Origin: Lentisphaeria bacterium UBA1784 | Lineage (GTDB): Bacteria; Verrucomicrobiota; Lentisphaeria; Victivallales; Victivallaceae | NCBI GenBank assembly: GCA_002315455.1 | Contig: DCGG01000023.1 | Location: 7,261-19,539 of the forward strand | Length of the DNA: 12,279 nt | Direction of reading: 5' to 3' | Shown: positions 1 through 7,509 of the stretch, piece by piece | Layout: each line of letters opens with the position of its first letter | Position numbering within the stretch: position 1 is the stretch's first letter | Program-made: the position numbers and the translations under genes | Notes under the pieces: model-generated | Databases searched by the model: none | What the model was told of the DNA's origin: nothing | The model's input: only the letters and a program-made list of their open reading frames with translations

Positions 1-1
1 C

Positions 2-976
2 GCCATGGAGTGCGTCAAGCACTCCTTCGGAGAAAAAGGCGGACTGCTCTTCGCCGTCCTGAACCTGACCCAGCTGGTGGGATGGTCCGCCGTCATGATC
101 TCCGCCGGTGCCCGGTCCGCCCACGGCATCCTGCCCGGCCTCGCCCCTTGGGGGTGGGCCTGCATCATCGGCGGGCTGATCTTTCTCTGGATCGTCCTGC
201 GGGCAAAGGAACTGAAAATACTGAACACCGCGGCAATCACGCTTCTTTTCGCGTTGTCGCTGGTGCTGGGCGTCATCATCTTCCGCGGCAGTTCGACGGT
301 TCCGGCGCCTCCCGGGGGAGGGCTCCGGTTCGGGGATGCGCTGGAGCTCTCCATCGCCATGCCGCTCTCGTGGCTGCCCCTGATTGCGGACTATACCTGC
401 GATTCTTCCCGTCCGAAGCTGGTGAGTCTGCTCAGCGCCGGAGTCTATTTTGCGATCTCCTGCTGGATGTACCTTATCGGCCTCGGGGCGGCGCTCTTCG
501 CAGGGAGTTCCGACGTCACGCAGATCCTTTCCAAGGCGGGGCTGGGCGTCCCGGCACTGCTGATCGTGGTGCTGTCGACGGTCACCACGACCTATCTGGA
601 CGTCTATTCCTCGGAGATGAGCGTCCGGAGCATCACGGAAAAGATTCCCCTCCGGCTGACCGGCTCCTGCGTCTGCATTGCCGGAGTCCTGCTGGCGGTC
701 TTCTGCAGCACGGCGGCCTTCGAGGGATTTCTGTACTGGATCGGTTCGGTATTCGCGCCGATGATCGCGATCCAGATCACGGACGTTTTCATCCTGAAGG
801 AGTCCGGCGCGGAACAACGGGCGTTCCGGATCCCCGGTCTCGCGGTATGGGCGGCGGGATTCATTCTGTACCGGACCTTCCTCTCGCTGGAACTGGCCTG
901 CGGGAGCACGATCCCCGTCATGCTCATCACGGCGGTCCTGCACGTTGTCTGCAGAAAACTTGCCGTCCGGCGCTGA
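2..976 (+). CDS. cytX: CytX-like hydroxymethylpyrimidine/cytosine permease (NCS1 family), 5' partial
   Basis: Integral membrane transporter of the nucleobase:cation symporter-1 family, CytX branch, which is thought to import the thiamine precursor hydroxymethylpyrimidine. The frame is open from base 2. The ATG at 5 is probably internal, because its surroundings (MECVKHSFGEKGG, then LNLTQLVGWSAVMI) match the conserved early region of CytX, so roughly 70-80 N-terminal residues should lie off the contig. Seen directly: about eight to nine hydrophobic segments and the characteristic stretch AMPLSWLPLIADYT near residue 118. The C-terminus is short and basic (KLAVRR). CytX genes often follow a TPP riboswitch or thiamine genes; none is visible because the upstream DNA is missing. 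No clear terminator follows. A cytosine permease (CodB) is the main alternative, but the PLSWLPLIADYT stretch favours CytX. Confidence 0.82.
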   Translation, partial: AMECVKHSFGEKGGLLFAVLNLTQLVGWSAVMISAGARSAHGILPGLAPWGWACIIGGLIFLWIVLRAKELKILNTAAITLLFALSLVLGVIIFRGSSTVPAPPGGGLRFGDALELSIAMPLSWLPLIADYTCDSSRPKLVSLLSAGVYFAISCWMYLIGLGAALFAGSSDVTQILSKAGLGVPALLIVVLSTVTTTYLDVYSSEMSVRSITEKIPLRLTGSCVCIAGVLLAVFCSTAAFEGFLYWIGSVFAPMIAIQITDVFILKESGAEQRAFRIPGLAVWAAGFILYRTFLSLELACGSTIPVMLITAVLHVVCRKLAVRR

Positions 977-1067
977 AAACAAGTCTTTCCGCACCAGCGG
1001 CCATGGGAAGAGCACGGCAAAATTCCTTTCCTTCATTGAGAAAATCCGCATTTTACGAAAAGCCGAT

Positions 1068-1096
1068 TTGACAAATCCGCTGTCCGGGGATATAGT
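1068..1096 (+). promoter_or_regulatory. Sigma-70-type promoter for the metallophosphoesterase gene
   Basis: A perfect -35 box TTGACA (1068-1073), a 17-base spacer and the -10 box TATAGT (1091-1096). Transcription should begin near 1103, giving a leader of about 47 bases before the ATG at 1150. It is the closest match to the consensus in the window. Confidence 0.8.
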
Positions 1097-1115
1097 AAGG
1101 TAGTTATATCCTTAC
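1088..1115 (+). promoter_or_regulatory. Two interlocking inverted repeats over the -10 box and start site (putative operator)
   Basis: GGATATA (1088-1094) and TATATCC (1105-1111) form a 7-bp inverted repeat with a 10-base centre. GTAAGG (1095-1100) and CCTTAC (1110-1115) form a second, 6-bp repeat with a 9-base centre. They share bases 1110-1111, cover the -10 box TATAGT and span the predicted start. Either could be a repressor site; transcript hairpins are less likely because the left arms lie before the start. No regulator gene is adjacent, so operator function is inferred from position and symmetry only. Confidence 0.4.
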
Positions 1116-1149
1116 AAAGACAGCAAAAATGCAAGAAAGGAAAGACACC

Positions 1150-2124
1150 ATGAAACGTTTTCTCGGTATTGTGATCCTGCTGACCATCGGCATGGCGGCC
1201 TTCGCGGGAAAGAGTTACAACTTCTTCTTCATGTCCGATACGCACATGCAGGACCCCTCCTCCTACAACACCGATCCTGCCGTCGGCAAGGTCAGCACCA
1301 AGGATTACTACCGCGCCAATCGGTACATGTCCACCTTTGAGATGATGATGCGGCGCATGGTCACGCTCTCCAACGCGCAGACCATGATGCTGGTCAGCGG
1401 CGGCGACTTCATCGAAGGCTGCTGCAAGGACAGCCAGGTCCACGCCTACCAGCTCCGGAAGCAGATCGGCATTGTGCGGCGTTTCCTTCCCGCCCGGATT
1501 CCCTTCCTGATGGCGGTGGGCAACCATGATGCCGTCGGCAACGGCGGTCAGGAGGGCTTCGACGAGGTCGTTCCGCCCATGACGGCGCAGGAGTTCGGCT
1601 TCCCCGAGGAGGAGATCGAGGATCAGGAGCACGCGTGGATGTATGATGGCGACCTCTTCATCCTGCTCAACAGCTACGGCATCAATTGCAGCAGCAAGAC
1701 CGCCTTGGAGTTTCTGCAGGAGGCGATCAATGAATTCGGTCCGCAGAACCCCCGCTACGTTTTCGTGATCAACCATCCCAATATGCTTTCCAGCGGTTCG
1801 GCAAAGACCTACGCGCAGATCCTCAATGGTTACAAGGCCATCTACCTCAACGGCCACAGCCATGAGAACAAGATCACCATCCACGATGGCGAATACGGCC
1901 GGCAGGCGGAAGTGGTCATCGGCACCATGTACAATGCACCGGCCCGCTTCGGCAACCTGAACCGGAACACCTCCACTCCCGCCAGCAACATTCCCATCAG
2001 CACCTTCTATCAGTACCGTTCCGGCACCGGCTTCGTGAAACTGCTGATCACGGATTCCGGCGTGACTGCGGAGCTCTACTCCACGGTCCCCAATGCCAGC
2101 CCCATCCGCATCCGGCTGATCTGA
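1150..2124 (+). CDS. Secreted calcineurin-like metallophosphoesterase
   Basis: Predicted exported phosphoesterase of 324 residues that hydrolyses phosphomonoester or phosphodiester bonds at a two-metal centre; substrate unknown. All metal-binding blocks of the calcineurin-like fold are present: SDTH (D30, H32), GGDF (D86), GNHD (N125-D127), NHP (H209) and NGHSH (H236, H238). The N-terminus is a signal peptide with a hydrophobic core and a likely cut after AAFA near residue 19. I chose the ATG at 1150 over the in-frame ATG at 1129 because it gives a clean signal peptide and has an AGGA-type ribosome site about 9 bases upstream. The gene follows a strong promoter and ends at a terminator, so it is probably monocistronic. 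The next gene also encodes a secreted phosphatase-fold protein, suggesting phosphate-ester scavenging outside the cytoplasm. The export and the enzyme class are well supported; the substrate is not. Confidence 0.9.
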   Translation: MKRFLGIVILLTIGMAAFAGKSYNFFFMSDTHMQDPSSYNTDPAVGKVSTKDYYRANRYMSTFEMMMRRMVTLSNAQTMMLVSGGDFIEGCCKDSQVHAYQLRKQIGIVRRFLPARIPFLMAVGNHDAVGNGGQEGFDEVVPPMTAQEFGFPEEEIEDQEHAWMYDGDLFILLNSYGINCSSKTALEFLQEAINEFGPQNPRYVFVINHPNMLSSGSAKTYAQILNGYKAIYLNGHSHENKITIHDGEYGRQAEVVIGTMYNAPARFGNLNRNTSTPASNIPISTFYQYRSGTGFVKLLITDSGVTAELYSTVPNASPIRIRLI

Positions 2125-2189
2125 TCCGACCTTGTGGGCAACTGGCAGATCCGGCAAAAAGCTGACCGAATGTCAGAGAAATAATACGG

Positions 2190-2215
2190 CGCCCTGTTTC
2201 ATGCAGGGCGTTTTT
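2190..2215 (+). terminator. Rho-independent terminator after the metallophosphoesterase gene
   Basis: CGCCCTG (2190-2196) pairs perfectly with CAGGGCG (2204-2210) across a 7-base loop and is followed at once by TTTTT (2211-2215) and then GTT. It lies 66 bases after the stop codon. Confidence 0.88.
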
Positions 2216-2218
2216 GTT

Positions 2219-2249
2219 GACGGGACGCGGATAAGGAACGCATCCCGTC
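2219..2249 (+). promoter_or_regulatory. Leader stem-loop with an exposed AAGGA in the loop
   Basis: GACGGGACGCG (2219-2229) pairs with CGCATCCCGTC (2239-2249) with a single C/A mismatch, leaving the 9-base loop GATAAGGAA. It sits directly after the terminator and 28 bases before the ATG at 2278. The loop carries an AAGGA resembling the true ribosome site AAAGGATAAA further down. It may be a leader structure or chance; no promoter could be placed with confidence between 2216 and 2277. Confidence 0.3.
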
Positions 2250-2277
2250 CTCAATCCAAGAGAAAGGATAAACAGCC

Positions 2278-3084
2278 ATGAAACGACTTCTGACTCTTCT
2301 GATCGCACTGTGTTTTGCATACACCCTCTCCGCCCGGCAGCTCTTCATCATCCGCCACGGACAGGCCGGATACAGCGAGACGTACCGCATCAAGGCGCTC
2401 TCCGACCTCGGCGCGAAGCAGGCGGATATGGTCGCGGCTTATCTGCTGGACAAATACCATTTCAACGGCACGATCCTGGTCTCGCCCCTCTTCCACACCC
2501 TGCAGACCGCCTGCGTCATCGGCAAGCACATGAATAAGCCCGTCTATCTGGAGCCCGGCATTCAGGAACTGAACCCCGGCAAAAAGGACCGCAAAGCCCT
2601 GACCGGAGCGCAGATCCAGACGGAGTTCAAGAAGCAGTTCCCCTCCGTGACCATCAAACCCGGTCCGGCGTTCGTGGACGACTGGCGGGTCTTCAATGAA
2701 AACGCCGAGGCCCGCATGGAGCGCACCCGGAAGGCCCTCGCCCGCATTCTGAAAGAGCAGAAGGGCGACCTTCTGCTGGTGGGACATGGCGCCAGCGTCG
2801 GCGATCTCGCCACGATCCTGAACGCTTCCCTGCCGCCGGAAAAACAGGCCAAGGGAACCACTTGGAACTGCTCCATGCGCATCTACACGCTGGACGACAA
2901 CGATCAGCCCATCGCGGGGATCTATACCACGGAGTTCATGCCGGACGAGATCGTCACCAACAACTTCAAGTGTCCGAAAATCGAGCGTCCTGACGATCCG
3001 GCCTACATGACCAAGGATCAGGAGCGCGCCGCCAAGCGCGCCCAAAAGGCGAAGAACGCAAAGAAGTCCAAGAAGGACAAGTGA
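2278..3084 (+). CDS. Exported histidine-phosphatase-fold protein with an altered active-site motif
   Basis: Histidine phosphatase (phosphoglycerate-mutase-like) family protein of 268 residues. It begins with a signal peptide (MKRLLTLLIALCFAYTLSA), so it should act in the periplasm or outside the cell. The phosphohistidine motif RHG is at residues 26-28 (IIRHGQAG), and the second catalytic histidine is H170 in LLVGHGAS. A likely acidic residue is E97. The usual SP..R..QTA motif reads SPLFHTLQTA at 69-78, so the conserved phosphate-binding arginine is replaced by H73. This could lower activity or change specificity. The C-terminus is a lysine-rich tail (KRAQKAKNAKKSKKDK). The ribosome site AAAGGA lies 9 bases before the ATG. 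A terminator separates it from the upstream phosphoesterase, so it relies on read-through or an unrecognised promoter. The fold assignment is firm; the substrate is unknown. Confidence 0.85.
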   Translation: MKRLLTLLIALCFAYTLSARQLFIIRHGQAGYSETYRIKALSDLGAKQADMVAAYLLDKYHFNGTILVSPLFHTLQTACVIGKHMNKPVYLEPGIQELNPGKKDRKALTGAQIQTEFKKQFPSVTIKPGPAFVDDWRVFNENAEARMERTRKALARILKEQKGDLLLVGHGASVGDLATILNASLPPEKQAKGTTWNCSMRIYTLDDNDQPIAGIYTTEFMPDEIVTNNFKCPKIERPDDPAYMTKDQERAAKRAQKAKNAKKSKKDK

Positions 3085-3232
3085 TTTTCCTTTCCTTCCG
3101 AACCTGACACACGCGTACGCCCAGTCCGATGATTGGGCCGGCCTGAAGCCGGAAGCGGTCCTTCCCCGGCGCCGCCGACAACGGCGACCTTCTCATCTGC
3201 CGCATCTGCTGAAGGACCGGATCGGAGCAATC

Positions 3233-3616
3233 ATGACCACGATTTCGGAGGCGTTTGCACGGCTGGACCGCAGTCCTTTCCGGAGCCGGTTCCGCCTGAA
3301 GGAGAAGGAACTGGCGCAGGCCCGGGAACTGGGTGCGGAAAAACTCCGGGAGCACGCCGCCGCTTTCGTCCGGCAGAAACTGGCGCCCGCCTTTCCGGAG
3401 AACGACGGGAAACAGACCCCCATGCGCGGACATCCGGTATTCCTTGCCATGCACGGATGCGCCATGTGTTGCCGGGGCTGCATGAAGAAATGGTGGCACG
3501 TCCCCGCCGGCGTGGAACTCTCTCCCCTTCAGCAGGAGAGGGTCGTCAACTTCCTCATGGCGTGGATCGAACGGCAACTCTCCGTCTCCGCGCCGCAGGA
3601 CAGGCCCCGGAACTGA
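3233..3616 (+). CDS. DUF4186 family protein
   Basis: Small 127-residue protein of the uncharacterised DUF4186 family, recognised by its typical course: FRSRFRLKEKE near residue 16, the block NDGKQTPMRGHPVF at 57-70, and the cysteine cluster CAMCCRGC at 76-83 followed by KKWWHVP. The four cysteines (C76, C79, C80, C83) with H74 could bind a metal, but that is inference; many relatives have HATATCCRGC here, so C76 is a variation. Length is normal and the gene looks intact. GGAG lies 6 bases before the ATG, supporting the start. It lies 148 bases after the histidine-phosphatase gene, with several small stem-loops but no T-run between them, so co-transcription is possible. No signal peptide. Function unknown. 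Confidence 0.85.
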   Translation: MTTISEAFARLDRSPFRSRFRLKEKELAQARELGAEKLREHAAAFVRQKLAPAFPENDGKQTPMRGHPVFLAMHGCAMCCRGCMKKWWHVPAGVELSPLQQERVVNFLMAWIERQLSVSAPQDRPRN

Positions 3617-3670
3617 CGTTATTCCGGAGAAAAACCCGTGCATTTTCACTCCGCCGGACGCCTCCGCCCC

Positions 3671-3699
3671 TTGAAAAATGAGCGGAACACATCTATTTT
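3671..3699 (+). promoter_or_regulatory. Promoter of the SGNH-acyltransferase-DUF4838-flavodoxin operon
   Basis: -35 box TTGAAA (3671-3676), a 17-base spacer and -10 box TATTTT (3694-3699), followed by ATC. The same boxes, spacing and trailing ATC occur before the gene at 8252, which supports both. Transcription should begin near 3706, so translation must begin after the upstream in-frame ATG at 3678. Confidence 0.68.
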
Positions 3700-3731
3700 A
3701 TCATAAAACAACATTCCGGTGCACGATTGCC

Positions 3732-4469
3732 ATGAAACAGCAGACGAAAAACAGGATCGACAGGACCGTTTACGCAAAACAGGACCGGCAGTACCGGGCG
3801 TTCATGCCGGAGGCCACCTCCCGCATCAGGGAGGACGTGGAGTGGTCCATCACCTACTCTTTCAACGCAAAGGATGCCGCTTCTCCCCGGGTCCTGCTGA
3901 TCGGGGACTCTATCTGCAACGGCTATCAGGAGCACTTACGGAAACTCCTCGGCGAAAAGATGAACGTGACCTACTGGATCAGTTCCAAGTGCGTTACCGA
4001 TCCCGACTACTTCCGGGAACTTTCGCGGATCCTCAACGCCGCCCGCTGCGACGTCATCTCCTTCAACAACGGACTCCACAGCCTCACCTCCGACCGCACC
4101 GAATGGGAGCAGGCGTACCGCAGGGGGCTGAAATTCATCCGCAAGGTCCAACCCCGGGCGAAACTGGCGCTGACCCTCTGCACGCCCCTGCGCCCTGCGG
4201 AAAAGACCGCGATCTCCCGGGCGCTGAACGGGATCGCACTCCGGATTGCACAGGAGGAGAAACTCCCCGTCATCGACCTCTTCACTCCCATGGACAAGCT
4301 GGACCGCAAAACCAACTGGCGGGATGACTACCATTTTCAGCCCCAAGTGTGCGTTACGCAGGCGGAAATCATGGCGGAGCACCTGCTCGCCCTTCTTCCG
4401 GCGAAAAAACTCACCCGAAAACTGAAGCAATCCGGCTCCGCCACCGGCCCCTCCGGCAGGATAGAATAA
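3732..4469 (+). CDS. Cytoplasmic SGNH/GDSL-family hydrolase
   Basis: Predicted serine esterase or lipase of the SGNH fold, 245 residues, likely to remove acyl groups such as acetyl from a small molecule or sugar. Block I is LLIGDSICNG with the nucleophile S60. The later blocks are FNNGLHSL (N112, N113, H116, in the block III position) and DDYH (D198, H201) as the catalytic Asp and His. No signal peptide, so it should work in the cytoplasm. I start it at the ATG at 3732 because the promoter's predicted start site lies beyond the upstream ATG at 3678; the ribosome site before 3732 is weak, which leaves the start somewhat uncertain. It is the first gene of a close operon, with 17 bases before the acyltransferase-like gene. 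A deacylase next to an acyltransferase suggests turnover of one ester or amide group. Substrate unknown. Confidence 0.8.
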   Translation: MKQQTKNRIDRTVYAKQDRQYRAFMPEATSRIREDVEWSITYSFNAKDAASPRVLLIGDSICNGYQEHLRKLLGEKMNVTYWISSKCVTDPDYFRELSRILNAARCDVISFNNGLHSLTSDRTEWEQAYRRGLKFIRKVQPRAKLALTLCTPLRPAEKTAISRALNGIALRIAQEEKLPVIDLFTPMDKLDRKTNWRDDYHFQPQVCVTQAEIMAEHLLALLPAKKLTRKLKQSGSATGPSGRIE

Positions 4470-4486
4470 GGCGGGAGTCCGTGGAC

Positions 4487-5743
4487 ATGGAACAGGAAGA
4501 TCTCTGCAGAACGTTTCGGCTCCAGCCGACCGACCGGGCGGCGCTGGAGTCCCGCTGGAAGGAGTTGACCGCCGGGTGGAGCACGGAAATTTTGCCCCCT
4601 TGTCTCGAACCGGTCGCCTTTGCGGAACGCTATCCCTTCTGCGAAAGCGCGTTCCCCTTGGCGGAGGTCCTGCCTCTCGCGCAGGAGATCGCCGTCATCG
4701 CCCGGAGAGAGCCGGAGCTTTCCCTTCTCGCGCACGTCACCAGCCGCGCCGCCTTCGAAGTGCAGAATCCCTTCTTTTTCTCCAGGATGCCGGATCCGCT
4801 GCCGGGGCTGGGCAAGAAGCTCTCCGGGATGTTCGCGCTCATGATCGCCCTCGGGGCATATCCCCTCATCGTCCGCGCCTACGCCGAATGCGGCGTCCCG
4901 GAACGTTACGCGCAGGAGGTGCTGAAGTGGTTCGGCGGCCGGATGCGCACCTACGGGCAGGCGCATGACGGCCTGCCGGGGATGGATTACCTCTTCTCCT
5001 GGACCCGGCGCTATATCGACGGGGACCTCTTCCGCATCGGACGTCTTGAATACCGGATGGACCCCTGCTCCGCCTGGATGCCTGCCGTTTACCGGAACGC
5101 TTCCGGAGAGATCGCGGTGCTGGCGGGAGAGGGGTGGCGCTTCCGCAACGGGGAGTACCGCGCCGGAGCCGCGGAGCCGGAGCGTTTCGTCTCCCACCTC
5201 ACCGAGGATGCGGAAACCGTCACCGGCACGCCCATTCCGCCTGACGGCATCGTGGACTTCACGGTGCGGCGGACCCTTTCCCGGTCGGAATGGCACCCCG
5301 CCGTTTCGCCGTGGGACCTCTGCCCCTCCGTGCACATCCCGGGCGGCGGACGCATGACCTGGGAGGAGGTGAAGACCTCCCTGATCGAAGCGCGGGCGTT
5401 CTTTGCAAAATACTTCCACCGGCAGGTGCCGCTTTTCTGCTGCTGTTCGTGGATCCTGAACCCGGCGTGGGAAGGATTTCTTGCGAACTCCAACATCGTG
5501 CGTTTCCGCCGCGAAGGGTACGCCTTCCCCGCCGAACCGTGGGGCGAATATTCGGGGATGTCCTTCGTTTTCGGGCGGGATGACGTGCCGCCGGATCAGC
5601 TCCCTGCCGTCAACACCATCCAGAAGGCGTTTCAGAAGTGCTCCCGGGAAGGACGGTGCGGCACCGGAGGCGTGTTTTTCCTCGCAGACGATCTTGAGAA
5701 ACTGGGCAGCGAATATTACCGGAACAAGGAGAAAAATTCATGA
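4487..5743 (+). CDS. Acyltransferase-domain protein (NAT_N plus GNAT_C type)
   Basis: Protein of 418 residues resembling the two-domain family annotated as acyltransferase domain-containing protein, with an N-terminal NAT_N domain (roughly residues 1-150) and a GNAT-like C-terminal domain (roughly 150-410). Supporting stretches are the GRLEYRMDP segment, VHIPGGGRMTWEEVK near residue 283, where the family has HIP-G-G followed by a helix with a conserved S/A pattern, and FCCCSWILNPAWEGFL near 320, matching the family's SWLLDP block. The acyl donor and acceptor are not known. The ATG at 4487 is preceded by GGGAG 10 bases upstream; an in-frame GTG at 4481 is an alternative. Its TGA overlaps the ATG of the next gene (ATGA at 5740-5743), which implies translational coupling. 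No signal peptide. Family assignment comes from remembered patterns and is moderately sure. Confidence 0.72.
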   Translation: MEQEDLCRTFRLQPTDRAALESRWKELTAGWSTEILPPCLEPVAFAERYPFCESAFPLAEVLPLAQEIAVIARREPELSLLAHVTSRAAFEVQNPFFFSRMPDPLPGLGKKLSGMFALMIALGAYPLIVRAYAECGVPERYAQEVLKWFGGRMRTYGQAHDGLPGMDYLFSWTRRYIDGDLFRIGRLEYRMDPCSAWMPAVYRNASGEIAVLAGEGWRFRNGEYRAGAAEPERFVSHLTEDAETVTGTPIPPDGIVDFTVRRTLSRSEWHPAVSPWDLCPSVHIPGGGRMTWEEVKTSLIEARAFFAKYFHRQVPLFCCCSWILNPAWEGFLANSNIVRFRREGYAFPAEPWGEYSGMSFVFGRDDVPPDQLPAVNTIQKAFQKCSREGRCGTGGVFFLADDLEKLGSEYYRNKEKNS

Positions 5744-7497
5744 TGCAGACCGAACCGACACGGCTCCTCGCAGAACGGGAACTGGAACGTTACGACCTTC
5801 AGGCGGAACTGCACCTGGAGAGCGGTCTCCCCTCCTTTGAACTGCGGCGCGTTGCCGGGAAGACCGTCATCGCCGCGCCGGATGCGCAGGAAATGCTCTA
5901 CGGCGTCTACGACTTTGCCGAACGCTTCTGCGGTTGGAGTTTCTTCGAGCCGGGGCGAGATGCCTTCGATGCCGCCCGGGTGAAATCTCTGCCGGAGAAC
6001 GGCGTCCTCTATCCTGCGCGGAAACCGCTGTTGAAACGCCGGGGTCTCATCCAGCAGTGCCCCTTTGACGACGAAACTCCCGTGATCTTCGACTGGATGG
6101 CGAAGAACAAACTGAACTACCTTCTCGCCCAGATGAAATTCTACGATGACCTCTCCCCCGCGTACAAGCAACTGGCCCGGGAACGCGGCATCACGATCGA
6201 GAGCGGTCATCACAACTTCAACTACTGGATCCCCGGACGCAAGTACAACGCGTCCCATCCCGAATTCTTCGCCGAGATCAACGGCAAACGCATCGAATCC
6301 TCCGATGGGAAGGACACCCTCTTCCTGAGCGAACAACTCTGCACCACCAATCCGGCACTCCGGGCGGAGATCGTTGCCAACATGGTGCGGTACTGCGAAG
6401 AACACCCGGAACTGCACACGATCTCTCTTATTCCCAACGACGGTTTCGGCTGGTGCGAGTGCTCCGAATGTTCCAAGTTCTACGACAAGGAACACAAGGG
6501 GGAGTTCTACAGCCTCTCCGAACACGTTTACAAGGCCAATGCCATCTATCACGACATGGTGCGGGAGGTCGCGGCAAGACTGCAGAAAGTCCGTCCCGAC
6601 ATCCAACTGACCTTCACCGCCTACGTCAACTACTGTTCGCCCTCGCCGGATCTGAGGCTGACACCGAATCTTGCGGTCCACTTCGCGCCTTACTGGCGCT
6701 GCATCAACCACACCATCGACGCCCCGGAGTGTCCGGTCAACTCCCACTACGCGGAGGACATCCGGAACTGGTGCCGCATCAAGGCGGGCGGCGAAGTCAA
6801 CATCTATGAATACTACATGGGAGTCCACTTTTACCTTTCGTTGCCAATGATCCACTTCCATGAGATGTTTCATGAGATGGAGTGGTATGCCCGGGTGGGA
6901 GTGGACGGCATTATGACCCAGTTCCTTCTCTGCCATTGGACCGCCTACGGCATGAATTACGCGCTGATGGCCCGGGCCGCCCGGGGCGAGGAACGCGAAG
7001 CGGCGCTGGAGACGCTTTTCTCTGAACGCTTCGGCGCGGACGCGGAGGAGGGAAAGGCGTTCTACCGTCAGTTGAAGAAATTGATGACGGACTTCAACGG
7101 ATGCCACATTCCCTATCCCTATTCGCTTTTCAGCCGGACGACGGCGGAGCAGTATCAGGCGATCCACGCGTCCGCCAAGGCGCTGGCCACAAGAAAGCCG
7201 GAGGACCGTTTCCGGCGGGAACTGGTGATCTGGACCGAATATTTCATCCGCTTCAAAAAACTTTTCGACGAGGCTCGGGCGCAGACCCTCACCGAAACGG
7301 AACTGGATGCGTTCCTTGACTGGATCCACTCCTTCCGCGACATGCGGGTCTTCGCCCATTCGAGGTTCGACCGCTACTTCTCTGCTCTGCGCCAGTCGAT
7401 CCGGCAGGGGACGGAGTGGTTCCACTTCAACATCGACTGGGAGGACGAATACATCCGCCGTCAGGAGAAAACGATCTATCACTCCAAGAGAAAATAA
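5740..7497 (+). CDS. DUF4838 glycoside-hydrolase-like protein, cytoplasmic form
   Basis: Protein of 585 residues of the DUF4838 family, which is related to glycoside hydrolases with a GH67/GH20-like N-terminal domain followed by a barrel. The N-terminal domain is marked by EMLYGVYDFAERFCGWSFFEPG near residues 50-70 (relatives read LYGVYDFLE..CGCRWFAPG). The DUF4838 signature is SLIPNDGFGWCECSEC (N233, D234, C239, C241, C244). A later EYYMG stretch near 356 is also typical. No signal peptide is present, whereas many relatives are exported, so the substrate is presumably taken up first. The start at 5740 has AAGGAG (5726-5731) 8 bases upstream and overlaps the previous stop codon by 4 bases; an ATG at 5743 is also possible but worse spaced. 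Likely role is cleavage or recognition of a glycan bond, inferred. The CxCxxC cluster could hold a metal. Confidence 0.8.
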   Translation: MMQTEPTRLLAERELERYDLQAELHLESGLPSFELRRVAGKTVIAAPDAQEMLYGVYDFAERFCGWSFFEPGRDAFDAARVKSLPENGVLYPARKPLLKRRGLIQQCPFDDETPVIFDWMAKNKLNYLLAQMKFYDDLSPAYKQLARERGITIESGHHNFNYWIPGRKYNASHPEFFAEINGKRIESSDGKDTLFLSEQLCTTNPALRAEIVANMVRYCEEHPELHTISLIPNDGFGWCECSECSKFYDKEHKGEFYSLSEHVYKANAIYHDMVREVAARLQKVRPDIQLTFTAYVNYCSPSPDLRLTPNLAVHFAPYWRCINHTIDAPECPVNSHYAEDIRNWCRIKAGGEVNIYEYYMGVHFYLSLPMIHFHEMFHEMEWYARVGVDGIMTQFLLCHWTAYGMNYALMARAARGEEREAALETLFSERFGADAEEGKAFYRQLKKLMTDFNGCHIPYPYSLFSRTTAEQYQAIHASAKALATRKPEDRFRRELVIWTEYFIRFKKLFDEARAQTLTETELDAFLDWIHSFRDMRVFAHSRFDRYFSALRQSIRQGTEWFHFNIDWEDEYIRRQEKTIYHSKRK

Positions 7498-7509
7498 GGA
7501 GAATGTTCC

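Noticed and set aside
2217..2245. Promoter beginning with TTGACG before the histidine-phosphatase gene
   Set aside because: No acceptable -10 box lies 16-18 bases downstream; the bases there are GC-rich.
3113..3186. Terminator after the histidine-phosphatase gene
   Set aside because: There are small stems (GCCCA/TGGGC at 3119-3138, CCGGC/GCCGG at 3138-3152, CGCCG/CGGCG at 3173-3186) and the palindrome GCGTACGC, but none is followed by a T-run.
3678..3731. Earlier start for the SGNH hydrolase at the ATG at 3678
   Set aside because: It lies inside the promoter, before the predicted transcription start, and adds residues without similarity to the family.
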